Positions 1-7,768 of a stretch of DNA of 64,000 nt are shown here, piece by piece. Source of the stretch: Halalkalibacter urbisdiaboli (lineage in GTDB: Bacteria; Bacillota; Bacilli; Bacillales; Bacillaceae_D); NCBI RefSeq assembly GCF_002156385.1, contig NZ_MVJM01000002.1:248001-312000 (forward strand), in the 5' to 3' direction. Under the pieces are notes generated by a model. That model had not been told where the DNA came from, ran no database searches, and saw only the letters and a program-made list of their open reading frames with translations. Every line of letters begins with the position of its first letter. The stretch's first letter is position 1. The position numbers were made by a program, and so were the translations under genes.

Positions 1-70
1 CTTACAACGTACAATGTGCATATTTCGGGTTGATTTTTGCCATGATAACATTGAAAGGAGAGATGTTATC

Positions 71-508
71 ATGGCAGAAAGCCTAAACAATCTTATGACT
101 ACTAATGTAGTTACAGTAAGTCCTGAACAAACCGTTCAAGAAGCAGCAAATTTAATGAAACAAAATGACATTGGTTCATTACCTGTCGTTGAAAATGGAC
201 AGTTAGTAGGGATTCTTACAGACCGTGACATTGCTTTGCGTTCTACTGCAGAGGGGGACGCAACGAGTGAATCCGTCCGTAATTGTATGTCTACAAATAT
301 TGCAACTGCCTCACCTTCAACAGATGCTGAGGACGCTGCTGAAATGATGGCTCAACATCAAATTCGTCGTTTACCAGTAGTAGAAAACGGACAACTTGTT
401 GGCATGATTGCGCTTGGGGACCTAGCTCTAGATAATACAATTCAAGATGAAGCGGGCGAAGCATTAAGTGATATCTCTGAACACACACAAGCAAACCGCC
501 GTATGTAA
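71..508 (+). CDS. CBS-domain pair protein
   Basis: A 145-residue cytoplasmic protein made of two CBS domains. Each half contains a version of the VEN-GQLVG strand followed by an acidic turn (LTDRDIAL in the first, IALGDLAL in the second). Paired CBS domains form a Bateman module that usually binds adenine nucleotides; no catalytic domain is attached, so it is probably a regulatory or stress-type protein of unknown target. The start is the ATG at 71, because GAAAGGAG lies about 10 bases upstream; an in-frame ATG at 14 has no ribosome binding site. It is monocistronic and ends in a strong hairpin shared with the convergent gene. The family assignment is secure, the function is not. Confidence 0.88.
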   Translation: MAESLNNLMTTNVVTVSPEQTVQEAANLMKQNDIGSLPVVENGQLVGILTDRDIALRSTAEGDATSESVRNCMSTNIATASPSTDAEDAAEMMAQHQIRRLPVVENGQLVGMIALGDLALDNTIQDEAGEALSDISEHTQANRRM

Positions 509-511
509 TAC

Positions 512-550
512 GAAAGAGAGGGTGCTCCATTACGGAACACCCTCTTTCTC
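512..550. terminator. bidirectional intrinsic terminator between convergent genes
   Basis: A GC-rich inverted repeat (GAGGGTG...CACCCTC, extended by A/T pairs into flanking A- and T-rich arms) fills the gap between the CBS gene and the convergent YciI gene. It can serve both strands. Confidence 0.8.
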
Positions 551-808
551 TTATGCTTTTTTCCATTCATGTAATTCAAGACGGCGTACACCTTCAATGA
601 CATAAGGATCTGCCTCTGCTAACTGTGTTGCCTCTTGAAGTGACTCCGCTTCATAGATGACCATTCCTCCAGCACCATCAATAAATGGTCCTTTGGCATG
701 AACCTTTCCTTCTGATTCAAGGTTTGCTAAATAGGCTAGATGCTGAGGTCGGTACTGGTCATTTAGCTCTGGTTTTTCCATATACAAAATTGCTGCAAAC
801 AATGCCAT
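551..808 (-). CDS. YciI family protein
   Basis: An 85-residue single-domain protein of the YCII/dimeric alpha-beta barrel fold. It shows the family pattern: an N-terminal strand, then the RPQHLAYLANLESEGKV helix, a GPF-D-GG turn and a C-terminal DPYV-EGVRRLELHEW segment. The conserved His and Asp of this family are present in RPQH and in the ADPYV motif. Most YciI proteins have no proven function; some relatives act as dehalogenase-like or muconolactone-isomerase-like enzymes. The start ATG at 808 is preceded by GGGAGA. It is probably monocistronic and ends in the shared hairpin. Confidence 0.82.
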   Translation of the reverse strand: MALFAAILYMEKPELNDQYRPQHLAYLANLESEGKVHAKGPFIDGAGGMVIYEAESLQEATQLAEADPYVIEGVRRLELHEWKKA

Positions 809-857
809 ATCTTTCTCTCCCTTACGCCTTCGATTAACCTAATTCTACCACAAAACA

Positions 858-2624
858 TTAGATAAAGGTTTTCAAATGCTGATACCCAACAGAAAAATCA
901 TGTCTCCACGGAACAAGAATTGTTTTTTTCGCCAATTTCGATTGAACGAGAGAAAGCCATCTTCCTTCACCTTGTGCCCGAGCTTTTAAAATTGGGTCTG
1001 TTGTTTTTGTTGCACTAAAGCTTTGGTTAACAATCCACGCTGTCGGCTCAATCCCCGCTCGATTCAAGTCTACCTGTAATCGTTCTGCCTCATGAACTGG
1101 GGTTGCCTCTGGAAGCGTTACGATAAATACATCGGTTTCTGCAGGATTTCGTAATCGGGGCAGAAGGTTACTTACCGATGCTGGAATATCCCCCGTTGAA
1201 CGTTCAAGCTCTTTATGGTACGACTCTGCAGCATCTAACAGTAAGAGCGTATGTCCAGTTGGTGCAGTATCGATAACTACAAAAGCATCATTCGCTTCTT
1301 CCACTACTTTAGCAAATGCACGAAAAACAGCAATTTCCTCTGTACACGGTGAACTTAAATCTTCCTCTAGATATGCTAAACCATTTTCATCAAGATGTTC
1401 TCGCGCCTGTTCTAGAACTTCTTTTTTGTAATGTTCAACTTCTACTTTAGGGTTAATTCGACTTATTGATAAATGGTTCTCTATAACTGAATGATTAAAA
1501 AGAGATGAAAGATGTTCTGCCGGATCGGTTGTTGTTAAATGGACAGTATGACCCATTTCCGCTAAACCAACAGCGATAATAGCCGCCATCGTCGTTTTAC
1601 CGACGCCACCTTTTCCCATTGTTAAAATGACCCCTGATTTCTTTGCTCCTGCATGCTCAATCATTTCTCGAATAGTCTCAGTATCACCGAGTTTTTCGAA
1701 AAATTCAGCTTTTGTATCAATCATTTGTTCAGCTGCAAATAAAGTAGTCAAAGAATGAACCCCCGTCAATTGGTAAGGAACAAATGGTAGTTCATACGTT
1801 TTTAATTTCTTTAACTCATCAGGAAGAAGCTCTAATGCCTGTTCTTGACGATTGTAAAAGGCTACAGACGTAGGGTCATCAGCTACAAACTTCTGTAGCT
1901 TTCCATTAATAATAAGACATTGATTTTCTAAGCCGATTTCACGTAACTCAGTTGATGCTCTAGCTGCCTCACTTAGAGCAGATTCATCTGGACGAGTAAC
2001 GAGGATTAGAGTAGTTAATGTATGATTTGAAAGAGCCTCTACTGCTTCACTATAAAGCTCCTTTTTATCTGCTAATCCTGAAAGCGGTCCGAGACAAGAC
2101 GCCCCATGGGTACTTTCATCAAGGAAACCAGACCACGCAGTTGGAAGTTGAAGAAGGCGTAATGTATGTCCAGTTGGCGCTGTATCAAAAATAATATGAT
2201 CATATTGCGCTGTACGCTCTCGGTTTGTTAGTAACGTTGCAAACTCATCAAATGCTGCAATTTCAACCGTACAAGCGCCCGACATTTGTTCCTCCATTTG
2301 AGCAACAACCGTTGCGGGGAGCTTATCTCGATAAGGGCCGACCATTTTTTCCCGATAAGCAGCCGCTGCTTCTTCCGGGTCAAGATTAATGGCTGTAACA
2401 CCCGGAATGTCTTTTAGAACCGTCTCATTATATTCAATTGGTTGTTCAAATACATCTTGCAGATTTGAAGCTGGATCTGTACTTACAATTAATACTCGTT
2501 TTCCTTCATTAGCTAAAGCAACAGCGGTTGCACATGCCGTTGATGTTTTTCCGACTCCGCCTTTTCCAGTAAAAAATAAATAAGGTGTTACCTGATCTGA
2601 TGTTGGTTGAAAGCGTGGATTCAA
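858..2624 (-). CDS. arsA: arsenical pump-driving ATPase ArsA
   Basis: A 588-residue peripheral ATPase that energises ArsB for arsenite/antimonite export. It is a tandem duplication: two GKGGVGKT deviant P-loops lie at residues 20-27 and 337-344, each followed downstream by a DTAPTGHTL motif (signature switch II). The three cysteines that bind As(III) in the E. coli enzyme have counterparts at Cys118, Cys177 and Cys427, in the contexts SGACTVE, GASCLG and SSPCTEE. Length agrees with the family (about 580). It is the last gene of the ars operon, 26 bases after arsD. No truncation or frameshift is visible. The gene order arsD-arsA is the usual pairing of metallochaperone and ATPase. Confidence 0.96.
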   Translation of the reverse strand: MNPRFQPTSDQVTPYLFFTGKGGVGKTSTACATAVALANEGKRVLIVSTDPASNLQDVFEQPIEYNETVLKDIPGVTAINLDPEEAAAAYREKMVGPYRDKLPATVVAQMEEQMSGACTVEIAAFDEFATLLTNRERTAQYDHIIFDTAPTGHTLRLLQLPTAWSGFLDESTHGASCLGPLSGLADKKELYSEAVEALSNHTLTTLILVTRPDESALSEAARASTELREIGLENQCLIINGKLQKFVADDPTSVAFYNRQEQALELLPDELKKLKTYELPFVPYQLTGVHSLTTLFAAEQMIDTKAEFFEKLGDTETIREMIEHAGAKKSGVILTMGKGGVGKTTMAAIIAVGLAEMGHTVHLTTTDPAEHLSSLFNHSVIENHLSISRINPKVEVEHYKKEVLEQAREHLDENGLAYLEEDLSSPCTEEIAVFRAFAKVVEEANDAFVVIDTAPTGHTLLLLDAAESYHKELERSTGDIPASVSNLLPRLRNPAETDVFIVTLPEATPVHEAERLQVDLNRAGIEPTAWIVNQSFSATKTTDPILKARAQGEGRWLSLVQSKLAKKTILVPWRHDFSVGYQHLKTFI

Positions 2625-2650
2625 TCTGAATCGCCTCTTTCTATAAATTA

Positions 2651-3007
2651 TTAAAGTAATTTAATACCTTTTATTTTATCCGAAGTTTTCGTAAACTCTT
2701 CAATCGCTATCCCAGTCCATTTTGCTAATTCTTCGTTCGTTGGATAGCTTCCTACTTTTACAACATCTCCATTTAACATAATCGCCGGTAAGGCCTCTGT
2801 GCCTTTTTCATTTAATAAAGCACCTATTTTGGCTTCATCAATAAAGGCTTGTGGCTCTGAACTAAGATTATAACGCTTAATATCCATCCCCTTCTTTTCT
2901 AACATAAAAACGGAAGTAGCAATCCTCGTTAATTCAGGGTCAACGCTCGGACCACAAACGCCTGTCGGGCAACAAAGTGCAGGATCATAAATGCGTATGC
3001 TCGCCAT
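2651..3007 (-). CDS. arsD: arsenite metallochaperone ArsD
   Basis: A 118-residue protein that in known systems hands As(III) to ArsA and weakly represses the operon. The thioredoxin-like fold and the metal site Cys12-Cys13-Cys18 (CCPTGVCG) are present; the C-terminal vicinal cysteine pairs found in the E. coli protein are absent, as in many Firmicute ArsD. An AAGGAGGAATAG ribosome binding site precedes the ATG. It is separated from arsC by 251 bases that hold a terminator palindrome interrupted by a 184-bp repeat element, so transcription of arsDA may be partly uncoupled from arsRBC. Confidence 0.94.
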   Translation of the reverse strand: MASIRIYDPALCCPTGVCGPSVDPELTRIATSVFMLEKKGMDIKRYNLSSEPQAFIDEAKIGALLNEKGTEALPAIMLNGDVVKVGSYPTNEELAKWTGIAIEEFTKTSDKIKGIKLL

Positions 3008-3044
3008 TTTCTATTCCTCCTTAAAGAGATAAGCCGAGTTTCCT

Positions 3045-3228
3045 GAGGGCATGAAAAAAGGTGCTTTTCCCTTTTTCAGTGCCCTCGAAGCAACGTGCGG
3101 AGCCGTTGTCATCTTTTTAAAAGCCTGCTATGAGTGGATTTCTCATAGCAGGCGAGCAACGTGTGGAGCCATTGCTCCTTAATAAGAGGCACTGAAAAAG
3201 GTTGATTTTTACCTTTTTCAGTGGCTTC
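3045..3228. mobile_element. 184-bp MITE-like element inserted in a terminator loop
   Basis: The element starts GAGGGCATGAAAAAA and ends TTTTTCAGTGGCTTC, which are imperfect inverted repeats. It is flanked by identical 8-bp direct repeats AGTTTCCT at 3037-3044 and 3229-3236. Deleting the element and one repeat restores the perfect hairpin AAGCCGAG-TTTC-CTCGGCTT. Inside it are two 40-45 bp palindromes of the GGGCACTGAAAAAG type, one at each end, around a core with a further hairpin (CCTGCTATGAG...CTCATAGCAGG) and two related GCAACGTG-GGAGCC segments. No coding region is credible. The organisation is that of a non-autonomous miniature transposable element. Confidence 0.8.
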
Positions 3229-3258
3229 AGTTTCCTCGGCTTCCCTTTATCTATTTTA

Positions 3259-3678
3259 TTATTTCCCAGTTTCTCCATATCGCTTGATTCTTTCACCAAT
3301 TTCATCACGTACACGTTGGAAAAATGCCCATTTTTCTTCATCAGTTCCTTCAGCCTTCGCGGGGTCATCAAAGCCCCAATGAACGCGGTCTTTATTCGGA
3401 GGCGTTGCCGGACAAACATCGTTTGCATGACCACATAGTGTAACCACTAAATCCGCTTTTTGAAGAATGTCTCTATCAATTGTATCTGATGTTTGGTTTG
3501 AGATATCAATCCCTACTTCCGCCATCGCTTTCACAGCGTTTGGATTCACACCATGTGCTTCAATCCCTGCAGAATAAACCTCATACCGGTCACCTAATAA
3601 TTTTTTTCCCCAGCCTTCAGCCATTTGGCTTCGGCAAGAATTTCCAGTACATAAAAAGTAGATAATTGGTTTTGACAT
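3259..3678 (-). CDS. arsC: arsenate reductase ArsC, thioredoxin-coupled
   Basis: A 139-residue enzyme reducing arsenate to arsenite, of the low-molecular-weight phosphatase-like class. The P-loop CTGNSCRS starts at Cys10, and the resolving cysteines Cys82 and Cys89 ([10 protein letters not shown]) are at the same positions as in the S. aureus pI258 and B. subtilis enzymes. Asp105 lies in the conserved DDPAKA segment. It lies downstream of arsB in the same orientation with a 54-base gap, and upstream of the MITE-carrying arsC-arsD spacer. All catalytic residues are intact. Confidence 0.97.
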   Translation of the reverse strand: MSKPIIYFLCTGNSCRSQMAEGWGKKLLGDRYEVYSAGIEAHGVNPNAVKAMAEVGIDISNQTSDTIDRDILQKADLVVTLCGHANDVCPATPPNKDRVHWGFDDPAKAEGTDEEKWAFFQRVRDEIGERIKRYGETGK

Positions 3679-3732
3679 TAAAAAAACCTCTTTTCATTTA
3701 ATATTTTATTTGCTGTAAGTATGGAACCTACT

Positions 3733-5043
3733 TTACAAAAGAATGGATAACCAAACATATAAACCGATTAATGTAATGAGTAATGTTGGTATTGTTAAAA
3801 TAATGCCGACTTTAAAATAATAGCCCCATGTAATTTTTACCCCTTTTTGTGATAAAACATGTAACCATAACAGCGTAGCTAGAGAACCAATTGGAGTAAT
3901 TTTTGGACCTAGGTCAGAACCTATTACATTTGCATAAATAAGCGCTTCACGCATCGCTCCTGTTGTATTGGTATCCGCAATCGCCAATGCGTTTATCATC
4001 ACGGTTGGCATATTATTCATAATCGATGATAAAATTGCTGCAATAAAGCCCATTGAAATGGTACTAACAAATAACCCTTGCTCTGAAACGGCTATAATTA
4101 CATTTGCTAGTACATCCGTTAACCCTACGTTTCGTAGACTGTATACGACTACATACATACCAATTGAAAAGACAACAATCGTCCAAGGTGCGCCTTTAAT
4201 AATTCCGGCTGCGCTCAAGTCTTCATTTTTAGCACTAATGTAACGGAAAATAAAATAAAAGATAAACGCAATAGGCATCGCTATAAACGAAACCGGCATA
4301 TGCACGAATTCACTTACAAAATATCCTACGAGTAGTACAACGAGAATCCACCAAGATAAATTAAATAGTGCTTTATCCTTTATCGCTTCTACAGGTTTCT
4401 TCAGTTGACTCATATCGTATTGCTTCGGAATGTCTTTTCTAAAATAAAGATACAAAACTAAAATGCTCGCTCCAAGCGCAAAAAAGTTAGGAATCACCAT
4501 TCTTGTAGCATATTCCACAAAACCAATTCCAAAAAAGTCAGCTGAAACGATATTTACTAAGTTACTAACAACAAGTGGTAAAGAGGTCGTATCAGCAATA
4601 AAACCACTTGCCATTATAAATGGTAGCACCATCACTTCTTTAAAACGTAATGCTCGTACCATCGCGAGTACAATCGGTGTTAAAATTAACGCAGCTCCAT
4701 CATTTGCAAATAGCGCCGCAACTACAGCACCAAGGATGGCAACATACAGAAACATTTTCACACCATTCCCATTTGCAAAGCGCGCCATATGTAAAGCCGA
4801 CCACTCAAAAAAACCAATTTCATCTAAAATTAATGAAATGATAATGATAGCTATAAAGGTAAGTGTGGCATTCCACACAATTCCTGTAACGGTTACCACA
4901 TCGCCAAAGTCAACAATCCCAACAATATAAGCTAACACCGCGCCAATCGTCGCCGACCATCCAATCGATAAGCCTTTAGGTTGCCAAATAACTAAGACGA
5001 GGGTAAATAGAAAAATAAATGATGCAAGTAATACGTCAGACAT
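3733..5043 (-). CDS. arsB: arsenite efflux transporter ArsB
   Basis: A 436-residue polytopic membrane protein of the ion transporter (IT) superfamily with about 12 predicted hydrophobic segments. It exports As(OH)3/Sb(OH)3, and here it would work with ArsA as an ATP-driven pump. Recognisable conserved parts are the N-terminal IGWSATIGA region, the [14 protein letters not shown] segment and the C-terminal NNMPTVM and [20 protein letters not shown] segments that typify ArsB rather than Acr3. Length matches the family (about 430). It follows arsR by 23 bases. Confidence 0.95.
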   Translation of the reverse strand: MSDVLLASFIFLFTLVLVIWQPKGLSIGWSATIGAVLAYIVGIVDFGDVVTVTGIVWNATLTFIAIIIISLILDEIGFFEWSALHMARFANGNGVKMFLYVAILGAVVAALFANDGAALILTPIVLAMVRALRFKEVMVLPFIMASGFIADTTSLPLVVSNLVNIVSADFFGIGFVEYATRMVIPNFFALGASILVLYLYFRKDIPKQYDMSQLKKPVEAIKDKALFNLSWWILVVLLVGYFVSEFVHMPVSFIAMPIAFIFYFIFRYISAKNEDLSAAGIIKGAPWTIVVFSIGMYVVVYSLRNVGLTDVLANVIIAVSEQGLFVSTISMGFIAAILSSIMNNMPTVMINALAIADTNTTGAMREALIYANVIGSDLGPKITPIGSLATLLWLHVLSQKGVKITWGYYFKVGIILTIPTLLITLIGLYVWLSILL

Positions 5044-5066
5044 ACTTTCTCCTTCTCCCTCTTTGT

Positions 5067-5408
5067 TTAATCACAGCATACTCGCAAACCACGCTTTTCC
5101 AACTCAATTAGTCTCATTTTTTGACTCGGAATATGCTGCAGTAAGCCTTTAACAAGTGGATATGATTCATGCTCTTTGTTTACTCGATAAAAAATCCATT
5201 GACCTTTACGCTCTTCAATTACTAAACCTACATCACGAAGCTTTCTTAAATGCTGGCTAACTGATGGCTGACTCATATTAAATAATTCGACGAATTCACA
5301 GACACAACATTCGTCCTCTTCCATAAGCGCCATCATCGTCAAGCGTGTTTTATCCCCAAGCAACTTTAAAACTTTTGCTGTTGCATCAATGGTTACCGCT
5401 GCATTCAT
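5067..5408 (-). CDS. arsR: arsenic-responsive repressor ArsR
   Basis: A 113-residue winged-helix repressor of the SmtB/ArsR family. The ECCVCEF motif (Cys34, Cys35, Cys37) in the recognition-helix region corresponds to the ELCVCDL As(III) site of E. coli ArsR. The following [21 protein letters not shown] stretch is the helix-turn-helix. The chosen start is the ATG at 5408, with GAAAGGA ten bases upstream; an in-frame TTG at 5435 gives an N-terminal extension without a good ribosome binding site. It leads the arsR-arsB-arsC-arsD-arsA operon and sits directly behind an AT-rich palindromic operator. Confidence 0.95.
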   Translation of the reverse strand: MNAAVTIDATAKVLKLLGDKTRLTMMALMEEDECCVCEFVELFNMSQPSVSQHLRKLRDVGLVIEERKGQWIFYRVNKEHESYPLVKGLLQHIPSQKMRLIELEKRGLRVCCD

Positions 5409-5438
5409 GTGAATCAATCCTTTCTTCTCTACCAAAAT

Positions 5439-5460
5439 TATATAAGCATATACTTATATA
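5439..5460 (-). promoter_or_regulatory. probable ArsR operator
   Basis: TATATAAG at 5439-5446 and CTTATATA at 5453-5460 form a perfect 8-bp inverted repeat with a 6-bp spacer, about 30 bp upstream of the arsR start. A palindrome of this type in this place is the expected binding site for the dimeric repressor; assignment to ArsR is by position. Confidence 0.65.
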
Positions 5461-5558
5461 AGCAAGTAAAAAAATATTTTAGTTACATTTTGAATGACAG
5501 TCTCTAAAATGCAAATAGTCTTTTCCCGAAAAAAAAAGAGGAGTCAGAGTGCTCCTAC

Positions 5559-6290
5559 TTATAATTCAATTGAGAAACCTTGTTTCGCTAGATAAATCTC
5601 ACCTGAAAATTGTTCGGAGGCCTCTACCTTTAGCTGTTGATGTTCCCCGTAATGTGGAAGGTGAGTTAATATGAGACTTTTTGCCTGAGCTAGTGCTGCC
5701 AGTCTGCCCGCATCTTCACTATTCATATGACCAAACTCAGAAACCGTCTCACCTGCATATGCGCTGCATTCACTAATTAATAAATCACACCCTTTTGCAA
5801 AGGAAGCCAATTCCTCACTGAAGCTAGAATCAGCTGTATAAACAAGTATTTTACCTGCTAATTCAACTTTCATCGCATAGCATGGTACGGGATGATTCGT
5901 TCTTTGAAAGAAAAACACAAATGGACCAATGAGCAAACGATCGTAATCGTTATAGGGTATCGCCTTAACAACATCGCGAAAGGGCAATTTTGAAAATTCA
6001 GCCTTATCATCATTATGACCATAAATAATTGGTGTTTTATAGCCACTTTTTTGTGCATTTAAAATTCTTGAATACTGAAAGGGAGTAATATCTGCTTTAT
6101 GGTCACCATGATAATGAGAAAGAACAATACCATTCAAATCATCAAGCGAACAAAATGATTGGACATTTGATAATACACCGCTTCCACAATCTAATAGAAG
6201 TTTATACTCATCATGTTCAAGCAAGTAGCCTGATGTTGCACTATTAGCCTCAGGGTAACCATGCCAAAAACCAACGACCGTCACTTTCAT
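5559..6290 (-). CDS. metallo-beta-lactamase-fold hydrolase (YhfI-like)
   Basis: A 243-residue cytoplasmic enzyme with the HxHxDH zinc motif (SHYHGDH, residues about 58-64), further ligands in YTADSSF and the late THLPHYGE His, and the N-terminal GSGVLSN strand-loop. This layout is that of the tRNase Z-like / YhfI subgroup of MBL-fold proteins, whose substrate is generally unknown. The start ATG overlaps the stop of the preceding 68-residue gene (ATGA type), so the two are co-transcribed. The fold and metal site are certain, the substrate is not. Confidence 0.85.
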   Translation of the reverse strand: MKVTVVGFWHGYPEANSATSGYLLEHDEYKLLLDCGSGVLSNVQSFCSLDDLNGIVLSHYHGDHKADITPFQYSRILNAQKSGYKTPIIYGHNDDKAEFSKLPFRDVVKAIPYNDYDRLLIGPFVFFFQRTNHPVPCYAMKVELAGKILVYTADSSFSEELASFAKGCDLLISECSAYAGETVSEFGHMNSEDAGRLAALAQAKSLILTHLPHYGEHQQLKVEASEQFSGEIYLAKQGFSIEL

Positions 6291-6493
6291 TCCTTCTCAC
6301 CTTTCCTACTTTTCGCGCTCCCACTAAAACGTCGATTCTTTTTCAATTGTCGTACATGAGCTCTTTCATAAATAAGCGTCATTTCTGTCACTAGTTTTTT
6401 CGTTTGTTTATCATCCTTAGCCTGCATTAATCTATCTTGTAGATTTTGGATAGCTTTCCGTTCTTCATGATTTACTTCAGTCAGGTCATTCAC
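6287..6493 (-). CDS. small charged protein of unknown function
   Basis: A 68-residue, highly charged, soluble protein with no recognisable domain. Its middle is predicted helical and heptad-like, and its C-terminus is very basic (KKNRRFSGSAKSRKG). It is believed real because it has a GTG start with AGGAG nine bases upstream and because its stop codon overlaps the start of the MBL-fold gene. That overlap suggests translational coupling with the hydrolase. I do not recognise the family. Confidence 0.6.
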   Translation of the reverse strand: MNDLTEVNHEERKAIQNLQDRLMQAKDDKQTKKLVTEMTLIYERAHVRQLKKNRRFSGSAKSRKGEKE

Positions 6494-6650
6494 CTGAGAT
6501 AACTCCTTTCTTTCGTGAATTTTGAATGAAGTTTTTCCTCTTCCTAAGGTTGACTACTTTTCATTTTTTAAACGGATATCCGCCAATCCCATCCATATCC
6601 TAATTCTTCTACTATTTTTATTATAAAAGCAAGGTGTTACACACTCAACA

Positions 6651-6694
6651 GGGGATATCCCAAAAGGTTCGTTCTTAACCTTTCGGGACACCCC
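6651..6694. terminator. terminator hairpin of the GGTGTCCC repeat family
   Basis: GGGGATATCCCAAAAGGTT pairs with AACCTTTCGGGACACCCC around a 7-base loop, directly after the stop of the ABC ATPase gene. It is one of six similar hairpins in the window and ends the surE-ABC operon. Confidence 0.75.
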
Positions 6695-7768
6695 CTATAC
6701 AATCGATTCAACTGTTTTTTCGACTTGATCCTGTTTTTGATTAAGTAACTCTAGTCCGATAACATCACCAACCTTTAACCTTCGCTCTTGATCAACATGC
6801 ACAGTAATGGTCGTGTTGTTTATTTTTATTCTGTAATGGCTTTCCTTACCTTGAAACATGACGTTTTCAATGATGCCTTTTAGTCCAAACTTATTTGTAA
6901 TAGTTAACTGTTCAGGACGAGCAGGAAAAACACCGGCTCTTCTAAACGAAAGGGGAATTTCTGAGCCATTCCAGGGGACGGTTTTATTATGAAATGGAAA
7001 AAAGACTGACTCCTCCCATGTGCCCTTAATTAAATTTGCCTTTGATACAAACGTTGCGACAAATGGCGTTTTCGGATGAAAGAAAATTTCCTCGGGTGTC
7101 CCAATTTGTTCTATGCTTCCTTCCTTCATTACAACGATCTTATCGGCCATAGCTAATGCCTCACTCTGATCGTGTGTTACATACAGAATCGACGGTTTCA
7201 TTAGCCTATGGATCGTTTTAATTTCGTGACGCAACTCCATTCGAAGCTCAGCATCTAAACTACTTAACGGCTCATCCATCAATAGTAATGATGGTTGTGA
7301 TGCAAGCGCTCGAGCAATGGCAACTCGCTGCTTTTGTCCTCCTGATAATTCATTTGGCAAACGCGTACCAAAGTTTTCAAGACCAACGATTTTAAGCATT
7401 TCATTAATCCGTTGCTCTTGATGTAGCTTTAAAATTCGCTTTGAAGAACGGTGATGCTGTAATGGGAAACGTATATGTTCTTTGACTGTTAAATGTGGCC
7501 AAAGTGCAAACGATTGGAAAACCATTCCTATATCTCGTTTCTCAGGAGGGATGTTCATTAACTTATCAGAAACCTTGATACTTTCCATGACAATTTCACC
7601 TTCATTCGGTCGTTCAAATCCGGCTAATAGACGTAGCAATGTCGTCTTGCCACATCCAGATGGTCCTAAAATCGCAACAAACTCTCCCTCATCTATTTCC
7701 AAATCAATACCTTTTAAAGCCAGTGTTTTCGCAAATAACTTTGAGACATTTTTTAAAACTGTCGTCAT
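6695..7768 (-). CDS. ABC transporter ATP-binding protein (iron/phosphonate importer type)
   Basis: A 357-residue nucleotide-binding subunit of a type-I importer. It has Walker A GPSGCGKTT, Q-loop FQSFALWPHL, the signature LSGGQKQRVAIARAL, Walker B LLLMDEP and the H-loop THDQSEA, followed by a TOBE-like C-terminal region. The start is the ATG at 7768, which overlaps the permease stop (ATGA). An upstream in-frame start at 7807 would lie deep inside the permease gene and lacks a clear ribosome binding site. The subfamily resembles FbpC/PotA/PhnT ATPases, so the substrate could be ferric iron, 2-aminoethylphosphonate or a similar anion. Confidence 0.88.
   Translation of the reverse strand: MTTVLKNVSKLFAKTLALKGIDLEIDEGEFVAILGPSGCGKTTLLRLLAGFERPNEGEIVMESIKVSDKLMNIPPEKRDIGMVFQSFALWPHLTVKEHIRFPLQHHRSSKRILKLHQEQRINEMLKIVGLENFGTRLPNELSGGQKQRVAIARALASQPSLLLMDEPLSSLDAELRMELRHEIKTIHRLMKPSILYVTHDQSEALAMADKIVVMKEGSIEQIGTPEEIFFHPKTPFVATFVSKANLIKGTWEESVFFPFHNKTVPWNGSEIPLSFRRAGVFPARPEQLTITNKFGLKGIIENVMFQGKESHYRIKINNTTITVHVDQERRLKVGDVIGLELLNQKQDQVEKTVESIV

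Noticed and set aside
3030-3240. CRISPR-like repeat array in the arsC-arsD spacer
   Set aside because: The repeats are palindromic hairpins of differing length and spacing with no regular spacers; a mobile element explains them.
3117-3434. A 105-codon minus-strand open frame overlapping arsC and the repeat element
   Set aside because: It overlaps arsC in another frame and continues into the mobile repeat; composition is lysine-rich noise.
4463-4930. A 155-codon plus-strand open frame opposite arsB
   Set aside because: It is the antisense shadow of a hydrophobic membrane protein; low-complexity translation and no start signal.
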